DNA of 64,000 nt from Vibrio tapetis subsp. tapetis (GCF_900233005.1 NZ_LT960611.1:558001-622000); one strand, 5' to 3'. Counted from the stretch's first letter, positions 8,982-18,212 are shown. Numbers and translations are program-made. Notes: generated by a model not told the origin, from the sequence alone.

Positions 8982-11013
8982 GATTATTATCAAAAATTTC
9001 AGACAGTTTTATGGTGAGCAAGAAATAAATTTTTCTACGGACAGTGAACGGAAAATAACTCTATTTCATGGAGAGAATAATGGAGGTAAGACAACATTGC
9101 TTAATGCTATTCGCTGGTGTCTATTTCAAGAGTTTACTTCTAACTTTCATGAAAAAACCAACTTGGTCAACGAAACAGCGAGCCTGAATGGAGTTAGTGG
9201 TTTTAAAGTGGTATTAACTCTGGAGAATAATGGAGTTGAATACATTATTCAACGCATATCTGAATCAGGTAGCAAGAAAGGTCAGTTGTCTGTATATATA
9301 ATAAATAGGGGTGTTAAGGAATTTCAAAGTAATCCTCAGTTTATTATTAATACGATTATTCCGTCCGACATGGCTCCATTTTTCTTCTATCAAGGTGAAG
9401 GTGACGGCGGATTAACTAATGAGAATAATTTTTCTTACATAAAACAGTCGATAAAACGGATCTTGGGCTTTGAAGTAGCAGAGAAAGCGTTAAAAGACTT
9501 AGATAGTGTTTTAAAGGTTTATAACAGAAATTTAGCTGAACTTGATACTACTGGAGTGCTCGAAGATTTATATTTTAGACAGCAACAGATGTCTGTTAAA
9601 GTAGATAGAAATAAAAACCAAATTAATAATTTGCTTTCTAGTATATCTCGTAGGGAAGAAAGGCTAGAAAATGCAATTCAAAGATTGATTAATTCAAATG
9701 TTGACTATGTACAGCAACAAGCAAAAATATTGAATGGTTTGGAAGAATCACTAAAATACATTGACTCGGAACTTGTTAGTCTTTCTAGTGAGAAAAATGA
9801 AAAGCTGTCATCGTCCTGGGCATTAAGTTCTTTTACGTCAAAATTAAGAAGGTTTACTATCGGATCTATTGATACATCTGAGTTAGACCTTTCCCACCAA
9901 TTTTCCGTAAATAAAGATCTACTTAGACATATATTGGATATCAATCAATGTATTTGCAATTCAGATTTGGACAAAAGCATAAGTAAACGTGATGCGATAG
10001 AGTCACTATTAGGAAGTGCTATTGATTTGAAGTTAAAAGCTAGATGGAAAAGGGTTATTAACCTTTACGACTCGCTAGACAACAAGCCAAATTTGGCACT
10101 AAAAGCAATGATTGAGCTAACTCGTAAACAAGACCAATTACTTGAAAATAAGCATAAAAAGCAAAGAGAGATTGAAGAAATTGAGGCTACTATTAAGTCT
10201 AGTAAAGTTGATGCTAGTGAAGCTAAATTATTACAAGCAGATAGGGAGCAGCTTAAATTAAAGTTAGAATCCGACAGAAATAAATTGAGAAATATTGAAC
10301 CTCTGTTGAAGCAAGAAGAAGCTCAGTTGAGATCTATTAAGAACGAGATAGCGACCCATGAAGGCTCAGTACCACAAGCAGAAAACCTTAAGAATATAGT
10401 TAGTGCTACGAAAAAAATAATCAAGCTAATTGAGTCAAATCTGAGTGACGCCGAAAAAGGTTCTGATTCAATTGTATTAAAAAAAATGCAAGATTTTTTC
10501 TCTCGTGTAGCATTTAATGAAAACACAGTTAAAAGTATCAATGGCAGTTTCAGAATTGTGAATAAACATGGTATTCCTCAAGGAGTTGGTGGAGGGTATC
10601 AGACTATGCTTTCCGTTTCCTTTATTGTCTCATTAATACAGTATTCCAAAGACCGTTCAAATAGCAAAAACTATTTATTAACACCAGGGACAGTTGCCCC
10701 TTTCATGGCTGACGCTATCCTATCAGAGATATCACTAGATCATGGTCGAGAGATATTGGGTTATATAACAGAGTGTGTCGATCAGTTTATTTTATTGTTG
10801 TCTCAGACGCAATGGAGAGAAGATAGTTCTGATACCCTAATTAGAGAACACATTGGGCGTGAATATAATTTTGTGCAGAATGTAATGATGAGCGAGAAAG
10901 AATGGAAAGGAACTTATCCGACTAAGTTAAAAGTTCGGAATGGAGAATATGATGTTGTAAGGTTTAATAGTAGCTTTGTAGGCACTACCATAGAGGAAGT
11001 TCAATATGTCTGA
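8968..11013 (+). CDS. DndD-like SMC/Rad50-type ATPase
   Basis: 681 residues. The N-terminus has the RecF/Rad50/DndD pattern IIIKNFRQFYGEQEINF, then Walker A FHGENNGGKTTLLNAIRW (about 34-51). The centre (about 190-480) is Glu/Lys-rich coiled coil. The C-terminal half-site has GGGYQTMLSVSFIVSL (about 533-548) in place of the usual ABC signature and MADAILSEISLDHGREI as the Walker B/D-loop region. DndD couples ATP hydrolysis to DNA in phosphorothioation, and related SMC-like ATPases serve as effectors. Here SspC is the dedicated modification ATPase, so this protein more likely belongs to the downstream restriction module. Overlaps: 14 bases with the 76-residue gene and 8 with the next gene. Confidence 0.8.
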   Translation: MKLIKIIIKNFRQFYGEQEINFSTDSERKITLFHGENNGGKTTLLNAIRWCLFQEFTSNFHEKTNLVNETASLNGVSGFKVVLTLENNGVEYIIQRISESGSKKGQLSVYIINRGVKEFQSNPQFIINTIIPSDMAPFFFYQGEGDGGLTNENNFSYIKQSIKRILGFEVAEKALKDLDSVLKVYNRNLAELDTTGVLEDLYFRQQQMSVKVDRNKNQINNLLSSISRREERLENAIQRLINSNVDYVQQQAKILNGLEESLKYIDSELVSLSSEKNEKLSSSWALSSFTSKLRRFTIGSIDTSELDLSHQFSVNKDLLRHILDINQCICNSDLDKSISKRDAIESLLGSAIDLKLKARWKRVINLYDSLDNKPNLALKAMIELTRKQDQLLENKHKKQREIEEIEATIKSSKVDASEAKLLQADREQLKLKLESDRNKLRNIEPLLKQEEAQLRSIKNEIATHEGSVPQAENLKNIVSATKKIIKLIESNLSDAEKGSDSIVLKKMQDFFSRVAFNENTVKSINGSFRIVNKHGIPQGVGGGYQTMLSVSFIVSLIQYSKDRSNSKNYLLTPGTVAPFMADAILSEISLDHGREILGYITECVDQFILLLSQTQWREDSSDTLIREHIGREYNFVQNVMMSEKEWKGTYPTKLKVRNGEYDVVRFNSSFVGTTIEEVQYV

Positions 11014-11455
11014 TGATTTGAATTGGCGTGCTTTAAGTGTTAATAGAGATAAGAAATATGAACACTTGGTGAAAAAATTCGCGTCTCCAGAACAAGGTAA
11101 AACTAAGGTATTCAAGAATATTAAGGACTTCATGGTTTTTGCTGCATTAGTAGCATATGAAGCCGATAAGTATATACCTTTGAAGGCGGAAGCTAAGGTT
11201 TCAATTTCTCTGGAAACATACGCGAACACCGAGCACGATTCTTATATTTACCTATTAGCATTAACCAAGAGTCCTAATATAGACGCGCTAAAGGGAGAAA
11301 GTTTAGCATTATCAATCAAACATTTTGAAGCATACTGTAACGCGGGTCTTGAAATAATAGATAGCTGGAATGTAAAGCATACTTACGATGATAGTGGTTT
11401 TGAAATGCTATTTGATGAAAGCTTCGAACATATAGCGTCAATCCTTGATTACTAA
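11006..11455 (+). CDS. Dnd-associated small protein (DNA phosphorothioation-associated protein 4-like)
   Basis: 149 residues with features recalled from the small dnd-associated protein 4 family: an N-terminal KYEHLVKKF, KVFKNIKDFMVFAALVAYEA, and ALSIKHFEAYCNAGLEIIDSW near the C-terminus. It overlaps the DndD-like ATPase gene by 8 bases, making it the last gene of the plus-strand operon. It meets sspA tail to tail with a 4-base overlap, so there is no room for a separate terminator. Function is unknown. The family match is from memory and only moderately certain. Confidence 0.6.
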   Translation: MSDDLNWRALSVNRDKKYEHLVKKFASPEQGKTKVFKNIKDFMVFAALVAYEADKYIPLKAEAKVSISLETYANTEHDSYIYLLALTKSPNIDALKGESLALSIKHFEAYCNAGLEIIDSWNVKHTYDDSGFEMLFDESFEHIASILDY

Positions 11456-12528
11456 TTAAAAATGGCTGCCGATGCCAATATGCTATTATCATAAAAAGAA
11501 ATTCTTACAGTATTGAATGCTTCCTCTGCACTAATATTCATTGCTGTAAGAACATGTGAAGGCTCAACATGTTGTGAATTGCACGCTGAACCTTGAGATA
11601 CACATATACCTGCTTGAGATGTGTACTTAACATAGTCTACATCGCACTCAAATGTAAGATTAATTACATTGCTAAGTGTATCAGTACCATTTATTTTATA
11701 TTTAACTTTTAGGTTATCTAGAGTTGCGATAAATTCATTTCGAAGACTTTCCAAGTAGTCGCTTCCAAACTTGAAATATTCAAATGCTACGCTCATACCT
11801 ACTATCAATGGGGTAGGTATTGTCCCACCACGTATTCCGATTTGTTGTCCGGAACCATGTATTACAGGTTCTATATTGAGATTTCTTGCCTCTCTAAGAT
11901 ATAAAAAACCAATGCCTTTTGGACCACCAAACTTATGTGCTGATGCAGATAGAGCGTCAATATAATCATCGACAACATCAATATCTAGCTTAGCTACTGA
12001 TTGAGCAGCATCTGTATGAAAAACTATGTCCTTGCTAAAACAAAGCTCACCAATATCTCGAATAGGATTAATAGTACCGAGCTCGTTATTGACATGCATG
12101 ATGCTAACAAGGATTGTATCTTCTCTTATGGCCTCTTTAATCTGTTGCGCTGTATGGATTCCCATCTGACTCGGTTTCAGATAGGTAACTTCAAACCCTT
12201 GCTTTTCTAGAAAAGAAAATATATTTAAGACACAACTATGTTCGATTTGGCTTGTGATTAAGTGCTTTCCACGAGTTGAATTGAGCTCTGCTAGGCCTTT
12301 TATAGCTAGATTGTTACCTTCAGTAGCCCCAGAAGTAAAGATAATTTCGCTAGCTTCAGCCCCAATTTTGTCTGCAATAGTTCTTTGACAATTTTGAAGC
12401 AACTCTTGTGAATGCTTACCACATGCATGATTAGACGAAGGGTTTGCATATAGTTCCTGCCATGCAGTAGTCATAGCCTGTAGAGCTTCTGGGCAAAGTG
12501 GTGTACTGGCAAGATAATCTAGATACAT
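11452..12528 (-). CDS. sspA: SspA/DndA-like cysteine desulfurase
   Basis: PLP enzyme of the IscS/NifS class that takes sulfur from L-cysteine and hands it to SspD. It starts MYLDYLASTPLCPEAL. SGATEGNNLAIKG lies at about 68-80, the PLP lysine is in SASAHKFGGPKGIGF (about 196-210), and the catalytic cysteine is in GSACNSQH (about 314). At 358 residues it is slightly shorter than housekeeping IscS, like DndA/SspA. It is transcribed opposite to sspCD and converges on the 149-residue gene. sspA and the SspE-like gene upstream run in the same direction, 252 bases apart, with a hairpin between them. All key residues look intact. Confidence 0.87.
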   Translation of the reverse strand: MYLDYLASTPLCPEALQAMTTAWQELYANPSSNHACGKHSQELLQNCQRTIADKIGAEASEIIFTSGATEGNNLAIKGLAELNSTRGKHLITSQIEHSCVLNIFSFLEKQGFEVTYLKPSQMGIHTAQQIKEAIREDTILVSIMHVNNELGTINPIRDIGELCFSKDIVFHTDAAQSVAKLDIDVVDDYIDALSASAHKFGGPKGIGFLYLREARNLNIEPVIHGSGQQIGIRGGTIPTPLIVGMSVAFEYFKFGSDYLESLRNEFIATLDNLKVKYKINGTDTLSNVINLTFECDVDYVKYTSQAGICVSQGSACNSQHVEPSHVLTAMNISAEEAFNTVRISFYDNSILASAAIFN

Positions 12529-12731
12529 AGTGAATACTTGAGTTGGTGGTTTGAAGGCAACAGTATAATTGATAATGTCGTGCTGCAGGCAGTTTTTGAG
12601 TGCTAATGTGGACGTTTTTCAGGTTTTCTGTTTCAGTTAGCTTGTTTATTAAGCAGAATCCATCTCTGGATTCGGAACGATTACACTGATTGGCTTACAG
12701 TCTGCTCTTCTACAGTGGAACTAAGAAGTAG

Positions 12732-12753
12732 GTGAGGCCGAATATGGCCTCAC
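12732..12753 (-). terminator. Hairpin between SspE-like gene and sspA
   Basis: Perfect 8-bp stem GTGAGGCC / GGCCTCAC with a 6-base loop, 28 bases beyond the stop of the SspE-like gene. No long T-run follows on either strand, so it is a weak terminator or a processing hairpin. Confidence 0.45.
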
Positions 12754-14987
12754 TGCTTGACTAAATTGCTTATCTAGCAATTAGTTCATCCAATCTACAG
12801 TTTTATCCCAAACACGCTCTAGAAGATTAATCGATCTTTGCTCCACATATTCTGATGTCCAGTCTGCACATCGCGAGATTGCAACGATATGTGGATGAAG
12901 TTTAGATTCATTCTTTAAGATATTACCCTGATTCGCGGTGAGTATCTTTTGACTAACAGCTTCTGTAATCAACAACTCTTTGGCTGCAGCGTTTGATTCG
13001 GAAAGGATTTGATAGATAGTTTTTTTCTCATCCCAGTTTTTGTTTCCAGCGATGGTGTTCTCTTTGCCTGGCAACATAGACAAATTACCAAGTGAATTTA
13101 AATGACGCTCTGGGTCGAGTTGGCTATCCCAATTACCACAACTATTTTGAGGCCAAACATGTTCAACGCTATTAAATTCAGTCCATACATTTAGGTTTAA
13201 ATAGGAGCTTAGAGAGCTTGTACCTTGCGTAAGGTGACCTTCGTTGCCTAAATCGCAAACACTATTTTCGAAACTAATGAGTAGCATTAGCTTTGATAAG
13301 TCTTTACGGTTTTTATAAAGATCCTGCGTTTTCACAGCGTGCAACCAAGCATCTTTGCCATTTCGGTCACTTACAGTAAGCTTTAAACTCATAAGGTCTT
13401 TAAGCTGAGATACTGAACGGAAAGGGACACTATTTTTTGCCAAACCATCGCTCATTATTTCACGGTATTTAGTATCGATTGCGTCAGTGCCGTGCGTAAA
13501 TGAACGATAACGAACGAAAAATGCTGTCGTACACAAAATAGCCTTGATATATTCATCCAATTTTTCGTAATTGTAGTTACTACTTTTAAATTGGTAATAG
13601 AAAGAAGCAAGCAGGCCACACACAATTTTGTGGTTAGCGGATTTAAGCGCTTTAATGCAAAAATTTGCTTTATCAATATCAGGGTGAGACATCAAGATCA
13701 TCAGTTCTTTTGATGAACAATTAACCGTTTCCAATATGCTAGGTTGAGGCGATTCCCATACTTCTGAGATAAATTCGCAGCACGCTGACATTAACATTAA
13801 GAAACTTTTTTTGTCTTTCGTTGAGTCGAAAGCATCGTTTATGTAACGCCTTTGTACGCTTAGGTGCCCACCTAAAGAGTTACCTTCATACGCTATGCTG
13901 AATGCCTGAAAAAGAGCTGTGGTTTTTCTGTGTTTATCTTCTGCTTTTTTATATTTGCTAAGGAGCTCTTCAGTAATGCAAAGAATCTTTGCTTCTTCAG
14001 TTTTATTGTAGTCCTTGTCATATTGCTTTTGGCAGTACTCAACAACTTTCGGTTTGAAAGTTTCAAAAGCAGTTAATGGTTCGCCGGTTGTATTTAACGC
14101 TTCAAACATGTCAAAAGCATAGTTATCATCAGAAACTTCAACAAAAGTAGCGACTACGCGTTTAAGTATAAAGTTGCCCAGCATCACAACGCGAATAATA
14201 TCACTACATTTTTCGAGTTCATCCTTGTCAATGTCGTCAGATAGATCTGAATTGACATTTAGGAAGCGTTCGAGCATTAGTTTACTATATGGTGTTTCAG
14301 AGGAAGGGATTAGGTCGTCATCCGCAGCTAGCTCTTTTAACTCAAAGCATAGCGTTTCAAAGTTATCTGCAACTATTGAGTGTAGGTCATTCTTTTTTGA
14401 AAACACTTTTGGGTCAAACGTGGAGTCTACCTTAGTTATATAATGGCGAATAAACTTATGCATAAAAGACGCGACAGGTGACTCATATTGCGCGTCTTCT
14501 TCAAATTTTGACCAAGCGTCTTCATTAGCTCGAGTAATCTTAGGATAGAAGTTATAGCCTGCATCAACGTCCCCATCATCACCCATTTCAATAGAAATGC
14601 TGTTTTTAATGGTTTTCTGAAGCTCGCTAACTTTACTATTTACCCAGCGCTTCAAAGTTGTACAAATATCGGGTTCTACTTCGCGCTTGTATCGAGTGTT
14701 AATGTCTTCCAATACAGTGTAGTAAGCCATCAGTATCAAAGAATAGCTCGTTAGCCGCTGTTGGCCATCAATAACATGATGAACCTTTGTAGGTAGCTCG
14801 TTCTTTAACTCTTTTTTCGCTGCGACACCTTCATTGTTTGCAACAGTGATGACTGTTCCAATGAAAGTAACTGAGTCTTCATACTCGCGTAAACGTTCAA
14901 TGCACGATTTGATATCGCCCATCATTCTAATGATGTTTGATTTACTCCAAGTGTACTGACGCTGATAGATCGGTATAAAAAAACCTA

Positions 14988-14996
14988 GGCCTGGAC
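14988..14996. repeat. Target-site duplication, left copy
   Basis: GGCCTGGAC lies immediately outside the left end of the IS4-family element and is repeated exactly at 16415-16423. It is a 9-bp duplication made on insertion, and removing one copy restores the reading frame of the DUF262 gene. Confidence 0.9.
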
Positions 14997-16414
14997 TTAA
15001 TGCCGATCGTTTAGCTACTTGAACGATCCTCCAGAGGCCTCATAATCGGTCGTAACGTAAGTTACGGCCGATTTTTTATGTCTGAGTTTTCAAAAGAGTT
15101 ACAGGTTACCGCAGAGTTTTGCCACGAACGTCCAATCGATGTGTTTAATAAACACATTCCTTGGGAATGGGTTGAAGAAGCTGTTCAACAAACTGGACGA
15201 GTATCGCTCAGAAAGCGACGCCTCCCCGCAGAGCAAGCTGTTTGGTTAGTATTAGGGATTGGGCTCCAACGTAATCGCTCCATTCAAGATGTCTGCGACA
15301 AGTTGGAGTTAGCATTCCCTGATGTAGATGGTGAACTCACACCTATGGCAACAAGCAGTATTATCAAGGGGAAAGAACGCCTCGGCGATAAACCTATGCG
15401 TTACTTATTTAAAACTACAGCCCAACAGTGGGAGCAACAATCAGACTTTGACGAAGTTTGTGGCTTAAAGCTTCTTAGTGTCGATGGAACGTATTTCAAA
15501 ACTCACAATACCGAAGAAAATCAGCATTTTGGGTTTGCTCAAAAAGGTGCATCATTTCCAAGCGTGTTGGCAGTAACATTAATGTCTACACGTAGCCACC
15601 TTGTGTCCGATGCTGCTTTTGGACCAGTAACAAACAGTGAAATATCATATGCCCAACAACTTGTGGGGTCAGCACCAGATGACTCATTAACACTTTTTGA
15701 TAGAGGGTTCACTTCTGCGGAGTTATTTACCAGCTGGCAGGGTGCTAGCAGTAACAGCCACTGGTTAACACCAATCAAAACCAAAATGCGCTATGACATA
15801 ATCGAGAGTTATACTGATTATGATCATCTCATTGAGATGCCTGTTTCACCACAAGCTCAAAAGCAGACTCCCTATCTTGGCAAGAGATGGCAAGCACGCC
15901 TTATTCTAATTCCAACCCCTAAAGGTGAAATCAAAGGCTTCATTACTTCGTGCTTATGCCCTGAGCGCTATCTGTTTGATGACTTAGTTAAAGTGTATTG
16001 GGAGCGTTGGGAAATCGAACGCAGTTACGGCGAACTAAAGCAGTATCAGTTACAAAACAAACCAACATTACGAAGTAAGAAAAAAGTCGGGATATATCAG
16101 GAGCTATGGGGAATATTAACCAGCTATAACATCGTGAGGCTGGAAATGGCTGAGATGGCTAAACAACATGAAGTTGAGCCTCTACGGATCAGCTTCATTA
16201 ATGCCTTATTTTTGATTATGGATGAGATGATTTGGGCGAGCGACACTCGAAGTCCAGGAGCGATACCAAAAAACTTAAAAGCTCTCAGGGACAATGGGAA
16301 GCGGCTTATTCTCCCCAAGAAACGGAAAAGGAAACCATACCCCAGAGCGGTTTTAAAAAAGCCAGCCCGATACCCCAATAAACATGCCACTCGCTCTTAA
16401 GCGAGTGGCATTAA
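14997..16414 (+). mobile_element. IS4-family insertion sequence, 1418 bp
   Basis: The ends were placed from the 9-bp duplication and the terminal inverted repeats. The left end reads TTAATGCCGATCGTTTA and the right end, complemented, TTAATGCCACTCGCTTA, identical over the first 8 bases and partly thereafter. One transposase gene (15078-16400) fills the element. A second inverted repeat (GCCACTCGC/GCGAGTGGC) at the right end forms a terminator-like hairpin just after the transposase stop. The clean duplication and full-length transposase suggest a recent insertion that may still be mobile. Confidence 0.9.
15078..16400 (+). CDS. IS4-family transposase
   Basis: 440 residues, full length against the 442-residue E. 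coli IS4 transposase, which it resembles from end to end: VSLRKRRLPAEQAVWLVLG near the N-terminus, catalytic Asp in LLSVDGTYFKT (about 136) and in LTLFDRGFTSAEL (about 212), then YWERWEIERSYGELKQ (about 302-317), the Y-(2)-R-(3)-E-(6)-K signature with the third acidic residue. RSKKKVGIYQELWGIL follows. A DDE enzyme for cut-and-paste transposition. No frameshift is seen, so it is probably active. Confidence 0.93.
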   Translation: MSEFSKELQVTAEFCHERPIDVFNKHIPWEWVEEAVQQTGRVSLRKRRLPAEQAVWLVLGIGLQRNRSIQDVCDKLELAFPDVDGELTPMATSSIIKGKERLGDKPMRYLFKTTAQQWEQQSDFDEVCGLKLLSVDGTYFKTHNTEENQHFGFAQKGASFPSVLAVTLMSTRSHLVSDAAFGPVTNSEISYAQQLVGSAPDDSLTLFDRGFTSAELFTSWQGASSNSHWLTPIKTKMRYDIIESYTDYDHLIEMPVSPQAQKQTPYLGKRWQARLILIPTPKGEIKGFITSCLCPERYLFDDLVKVYWERWEIERSYGELKQYQLQNKPTLRSKKKVGIYQELWGILTSYNIVRLEMAEMAKQHEVEPLRISFINALFLIMDEMIWASDTRSPGAIPKNLKALRDNGKRLILPKKRKRKPYPRAVLKKPARYPNKHATRS

Positions 16415-16423
16415 GGCCTGGAC
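16415..16423. repeat. Target-site duplication, right copy
   Basis: Second copy of GGCCTGGAC, directly after the right inverted repeat GGCATTAA. It pairs with 14988-14996. Confidence 0.9.
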
Positions 16424-16490
16424 TCGGGTTGTAGAGTGATTGAATATCTCGAGATTCGGCATTAAATATGTTTTTGATGCTTATAGTCAC

Positions 16491-17228
16491 AGCTTGTCCC
16501 AGTTATAAAGGGGTCGCATCATACCTTTATAGGGATGAGCATGATTAAGTTGTTAGTATAGTATCATTAACTAGTTCTATTTTTAAACAAAAATACTCAC
16601 AAAAGTTGTATGGTTAGAGGTGTGAGGTCAGATTTATGAATAACTATGGATAGATCGTTCAATAGGTTAGGGAATATTTTTAATGACATGGGTTAATTCG
16701 GTGTTGGAAAGTGACTAACTATTGTTACTCTACTTGAACAGTTATGTTCGATGTCGTTCTTTTTTGATGCGGAGATTAATGCGCAGACATTCTTTTGAAA
16801 TCTTAAATCTACTTACCTTCTAATTCTCTTTGGCTAAAACATGCGCTACACCATTGCCGCGAGTAGGCTTTTCGTCAGCATCATAACTACGTGATTTGGC
16901 TAGGCGCTTATCGAGCTTTGTCGCTTCTTGAAATTTGCTACTTGGTTCGAAATATTAAGGCCTATGTAGAGTAGTGGTCTATGTTTTTTGTCATTGTACA
17001 AAAAAACGGCTGTTTTGGCTTAAAGCACTAAAAAACACTGTCAACGTGATATTCCTACAAGAGCATTAAAAAAGCATGATCGTTACTCTGCTTCATTCCA
17101 GAAATTAGCAAAGAGATATCCATTAGTTACATACCCACACGATGTGGTTTGGTTTTTGTGCATTTTGATTTTGCCTTAAATGTAAGAGGTGAAAAAATGG
17201 CGGTAACTCATTTATATCTAGGTTAACA
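16491..17228. other. Intergenic region upstream of interrupted SspE-like gene
   Basis: 738 bases without an intact gene. The part next to 16490 should hold the promoter of the SspE-like gene; its complement contains TATACT, a possible -10. Positions 16820-17002 hold a decayed methyltransferase 3' end, described separately. At 17197 a 9-codon frame (MAVTHLYLG) behind AGAGGTGA ends 2 bases before the ATG at 17229 and may act as a leader peptide. Confidence 0.5.
16820..17002 (-). pseudogene. Decayed copy of the phosphorothioation-methyltransferase 3' end
   Basis: This stretch aligns by eye with 18283-18460, the last 60 codons of the methyltransferase gene, in the same orientation. Shared blocks include ATTGCCG(C/T)GAG, TTTGGCTAGGCG and GTAGTGGT. 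Translated on the minus strand it reads KLDKRLAKSRSYDADEK...AHVLAKEN followed by a stop, against FDKRLAKLLDYDTDKE...YHVLLEKEN in the intact gene. Upstream frames are broken, so only a remnant remains. It suggests that a second, diverged methyltransferase gene once stood next to the SspE-like gene. Confidence 0.7.
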
Positions 17229-17687
17229 ATGAAGCAGCTAAAGAAATTCCAAACATTGATCTACTCAGAATCGGAAACAAAAGAAATATTGATTTTCTTT
17301 TTCCCGGTTGAAAGAGACCGAATTGAATCGATGGTGGTTGACGATAAAGTAAGAGAGTTCGCACAAGGGTTACTTGTAGAAGCGGTGGATGCCTCATACA
17401 AAATTGGTTTTATCGAAGCAACTTGGAGAAGCACGATAAACCCACGTAAACCAATTGCAAAAGTACTTAATGAATTGGCAAAAGGAGCCTTATCTCATGC
17501 TTTTGATCACGCCACGACGAACGATTTGAGAAAAATTAAAATCTACCAGTTGGTTATGAGCGCAATAAACCGTAACTTCAGGAGTCAGCTGGCGATGTTT
17601 CTCGACGGAATTGCGTGTAATAACGAAAAGCCGTTATTGATACCGACTTATAAGATCGCAAGTGGTAAGCAAAGACTATGGGCGTAA
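17229..17687 (+). CDS. Hypothetical protein upstream of ankyrin-type protein
   Basis: 152 residues with no domain I recognise. It is soluble by appearance, with a charged centre (FAQGLLVEAVDASYKIGFIEA; FDHATTNDLRKIKIYQL) and no signal peptide. A tiny frame with a good ribosome site ends 2 bases upstream, and the next gene overlaps it by 10 bases, so the pair is one operon. Because the next gene resembles an immunity protein, this could be a small toxin or a leftover C-terminal toxin domain. That is inference from context only. Confidence 0.6.
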   Translation: MKQLKKFQTLIYSESETKEILIFFFPVERDRIESMVVDDKVREFAQGLLVEAVDASYKIGFIEATWRSTINPRKPIAKVLNELAKGALSHAFDHATTNDLRKIKIYQLVMSAINRNFRSQLAMFLDGIACNNEKPLLIPTYKIASGKQRLWA

Positions 17688-18193
17688 TTAAGAAATGGTG
17701 GTTGCGGTTTCTTCTGCTGGTGAGTGCATGCGTCGCTGTTATTATCGGGAGCTCTATTCGCGAAGAACAATTTTTTACCTGTGTGATGGGGGTTGATTTG
17801 TTAGGGGCCACGCCTGCGCAATGTTTATGGGTAATTGAAACCATAGGCCCAAGTGAGGATCTGCTTTTGTTAGTCGAAGAGGAATGGTCTTTAAGTGCGG
17901 TGCTCAGCTATCCGACACCAGAAACCTTGGCTTTGGCTCAGCTTCTAATCGACCATGGTATAGATGTGAATTCTCCCCAACGGGTCAATGGTGTTGAAAT
18001 TCCGACGATTCACGGTGCTATCCTCTCAAGAGAGCTAGAAGCATTTAATCTATTGATTAAAAATGGAGTCGACATCAACCAAGTCTATTCAGCAACTGAA
18101 GATAATGCACTGCAGTTTGCTTATAGACTTCAAAAGAAGAGAGCTAGCGTCGAACTGGGTAAAATGATCTCTACGTTGGAATCCATGCAGTGA
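17678..18193 (+). CDS. Membrane-anchored ankyrin-repeat protein, putative immunity protein
   Basis: 171 residues. One N-terminal hydrophobic segment (WLRFLLLVSACVAVIIGSS, about 8-26) is followed by a likely periplasmic or membrane-exposed part with two conserved Cys (FTCVMGV, AQCLWVIE) and ankyrin-like repeats (ALAQLLIDHGIDVN; AFNLLIKNGVDIN). It is a clear paralog of the protein at 23918-24427, sharing IGSSI, CLWVIE, GPS, LIDHGIDVN, ELEAFNLLI and LQFAY. The other copy follows a lipase gene, which suggests that both are immunity proteins; this one would then be an orphan or the partner of the 152-residue protein. Confidence 0.7.
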   Translation: MGVIKKWWLRFLLLVSACVAVIIGSSIREEQFFTCVMGVDLLGATPAQCLWVIETIGPSEDLLLLVEEEWSLSAVLSYPTPETLALAQLLIDHGIDVNSPQRVNGVEIPTIHGAILSRELEAFNLLIKNGVDINQVYSATEDNALQFAYRLQKKRASVELGKMISTLESMQ

Positions 18194-18212
18194 TTTTTCA
18201 TGACAGTTTGGT

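Larger units (their letters stand above)
12781..16490 (-). pseudogene. sspE: SspE-like DUF262-DUF1524 nuclease, interrupted by IS4-family element
   Basis: The open frame at 12781-14925 lacks its true start. In frame upstream of 14925 it encodes FFIPIYQRQYTWSKSNIIR, the conserved DUF262 N-terminus, up to an insertion at 14997. Beyond the element the same frame resumes at 16423 and runs back to a GTG at 16490 (MTISIKNIFNAESRDIQSLY), behind a GGGA ribosome site and an in-frame stop. The restored protein is about 760 residues, close to the other DUF262 protein here. Motifs: HHVIDGQQRLTSY; FDMFEALNTTGEPL; C-terminal HNH motif SVEHVWPQN with LGNLSMLPGKENTIAGN, complete. SspE senses phosphorothioates with DUF262 and nicks phage DNA with DUF1524. 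The insertion near codon 26 removes the start and should abolish normal expression, unless the ATG at 14925 gives a truncated product lacking the YQRxYxW segment. Confidence 0.85.

Noticed and set aside
12781..14925. Intact 714-residue DUF262 gene starting at ATG 14925
   Set aside because: Conserved family residues continue in frame upstream to the IS border and again beyond the element.
1..16490. BREX or DISARM interpretation of the defence island
   Set aside because: No PglX/PglZ, BrxC-type gene set or DISARM methyltransferase-helicase set; the sulfurtransferase and desulfurase point to phosphorothioation.
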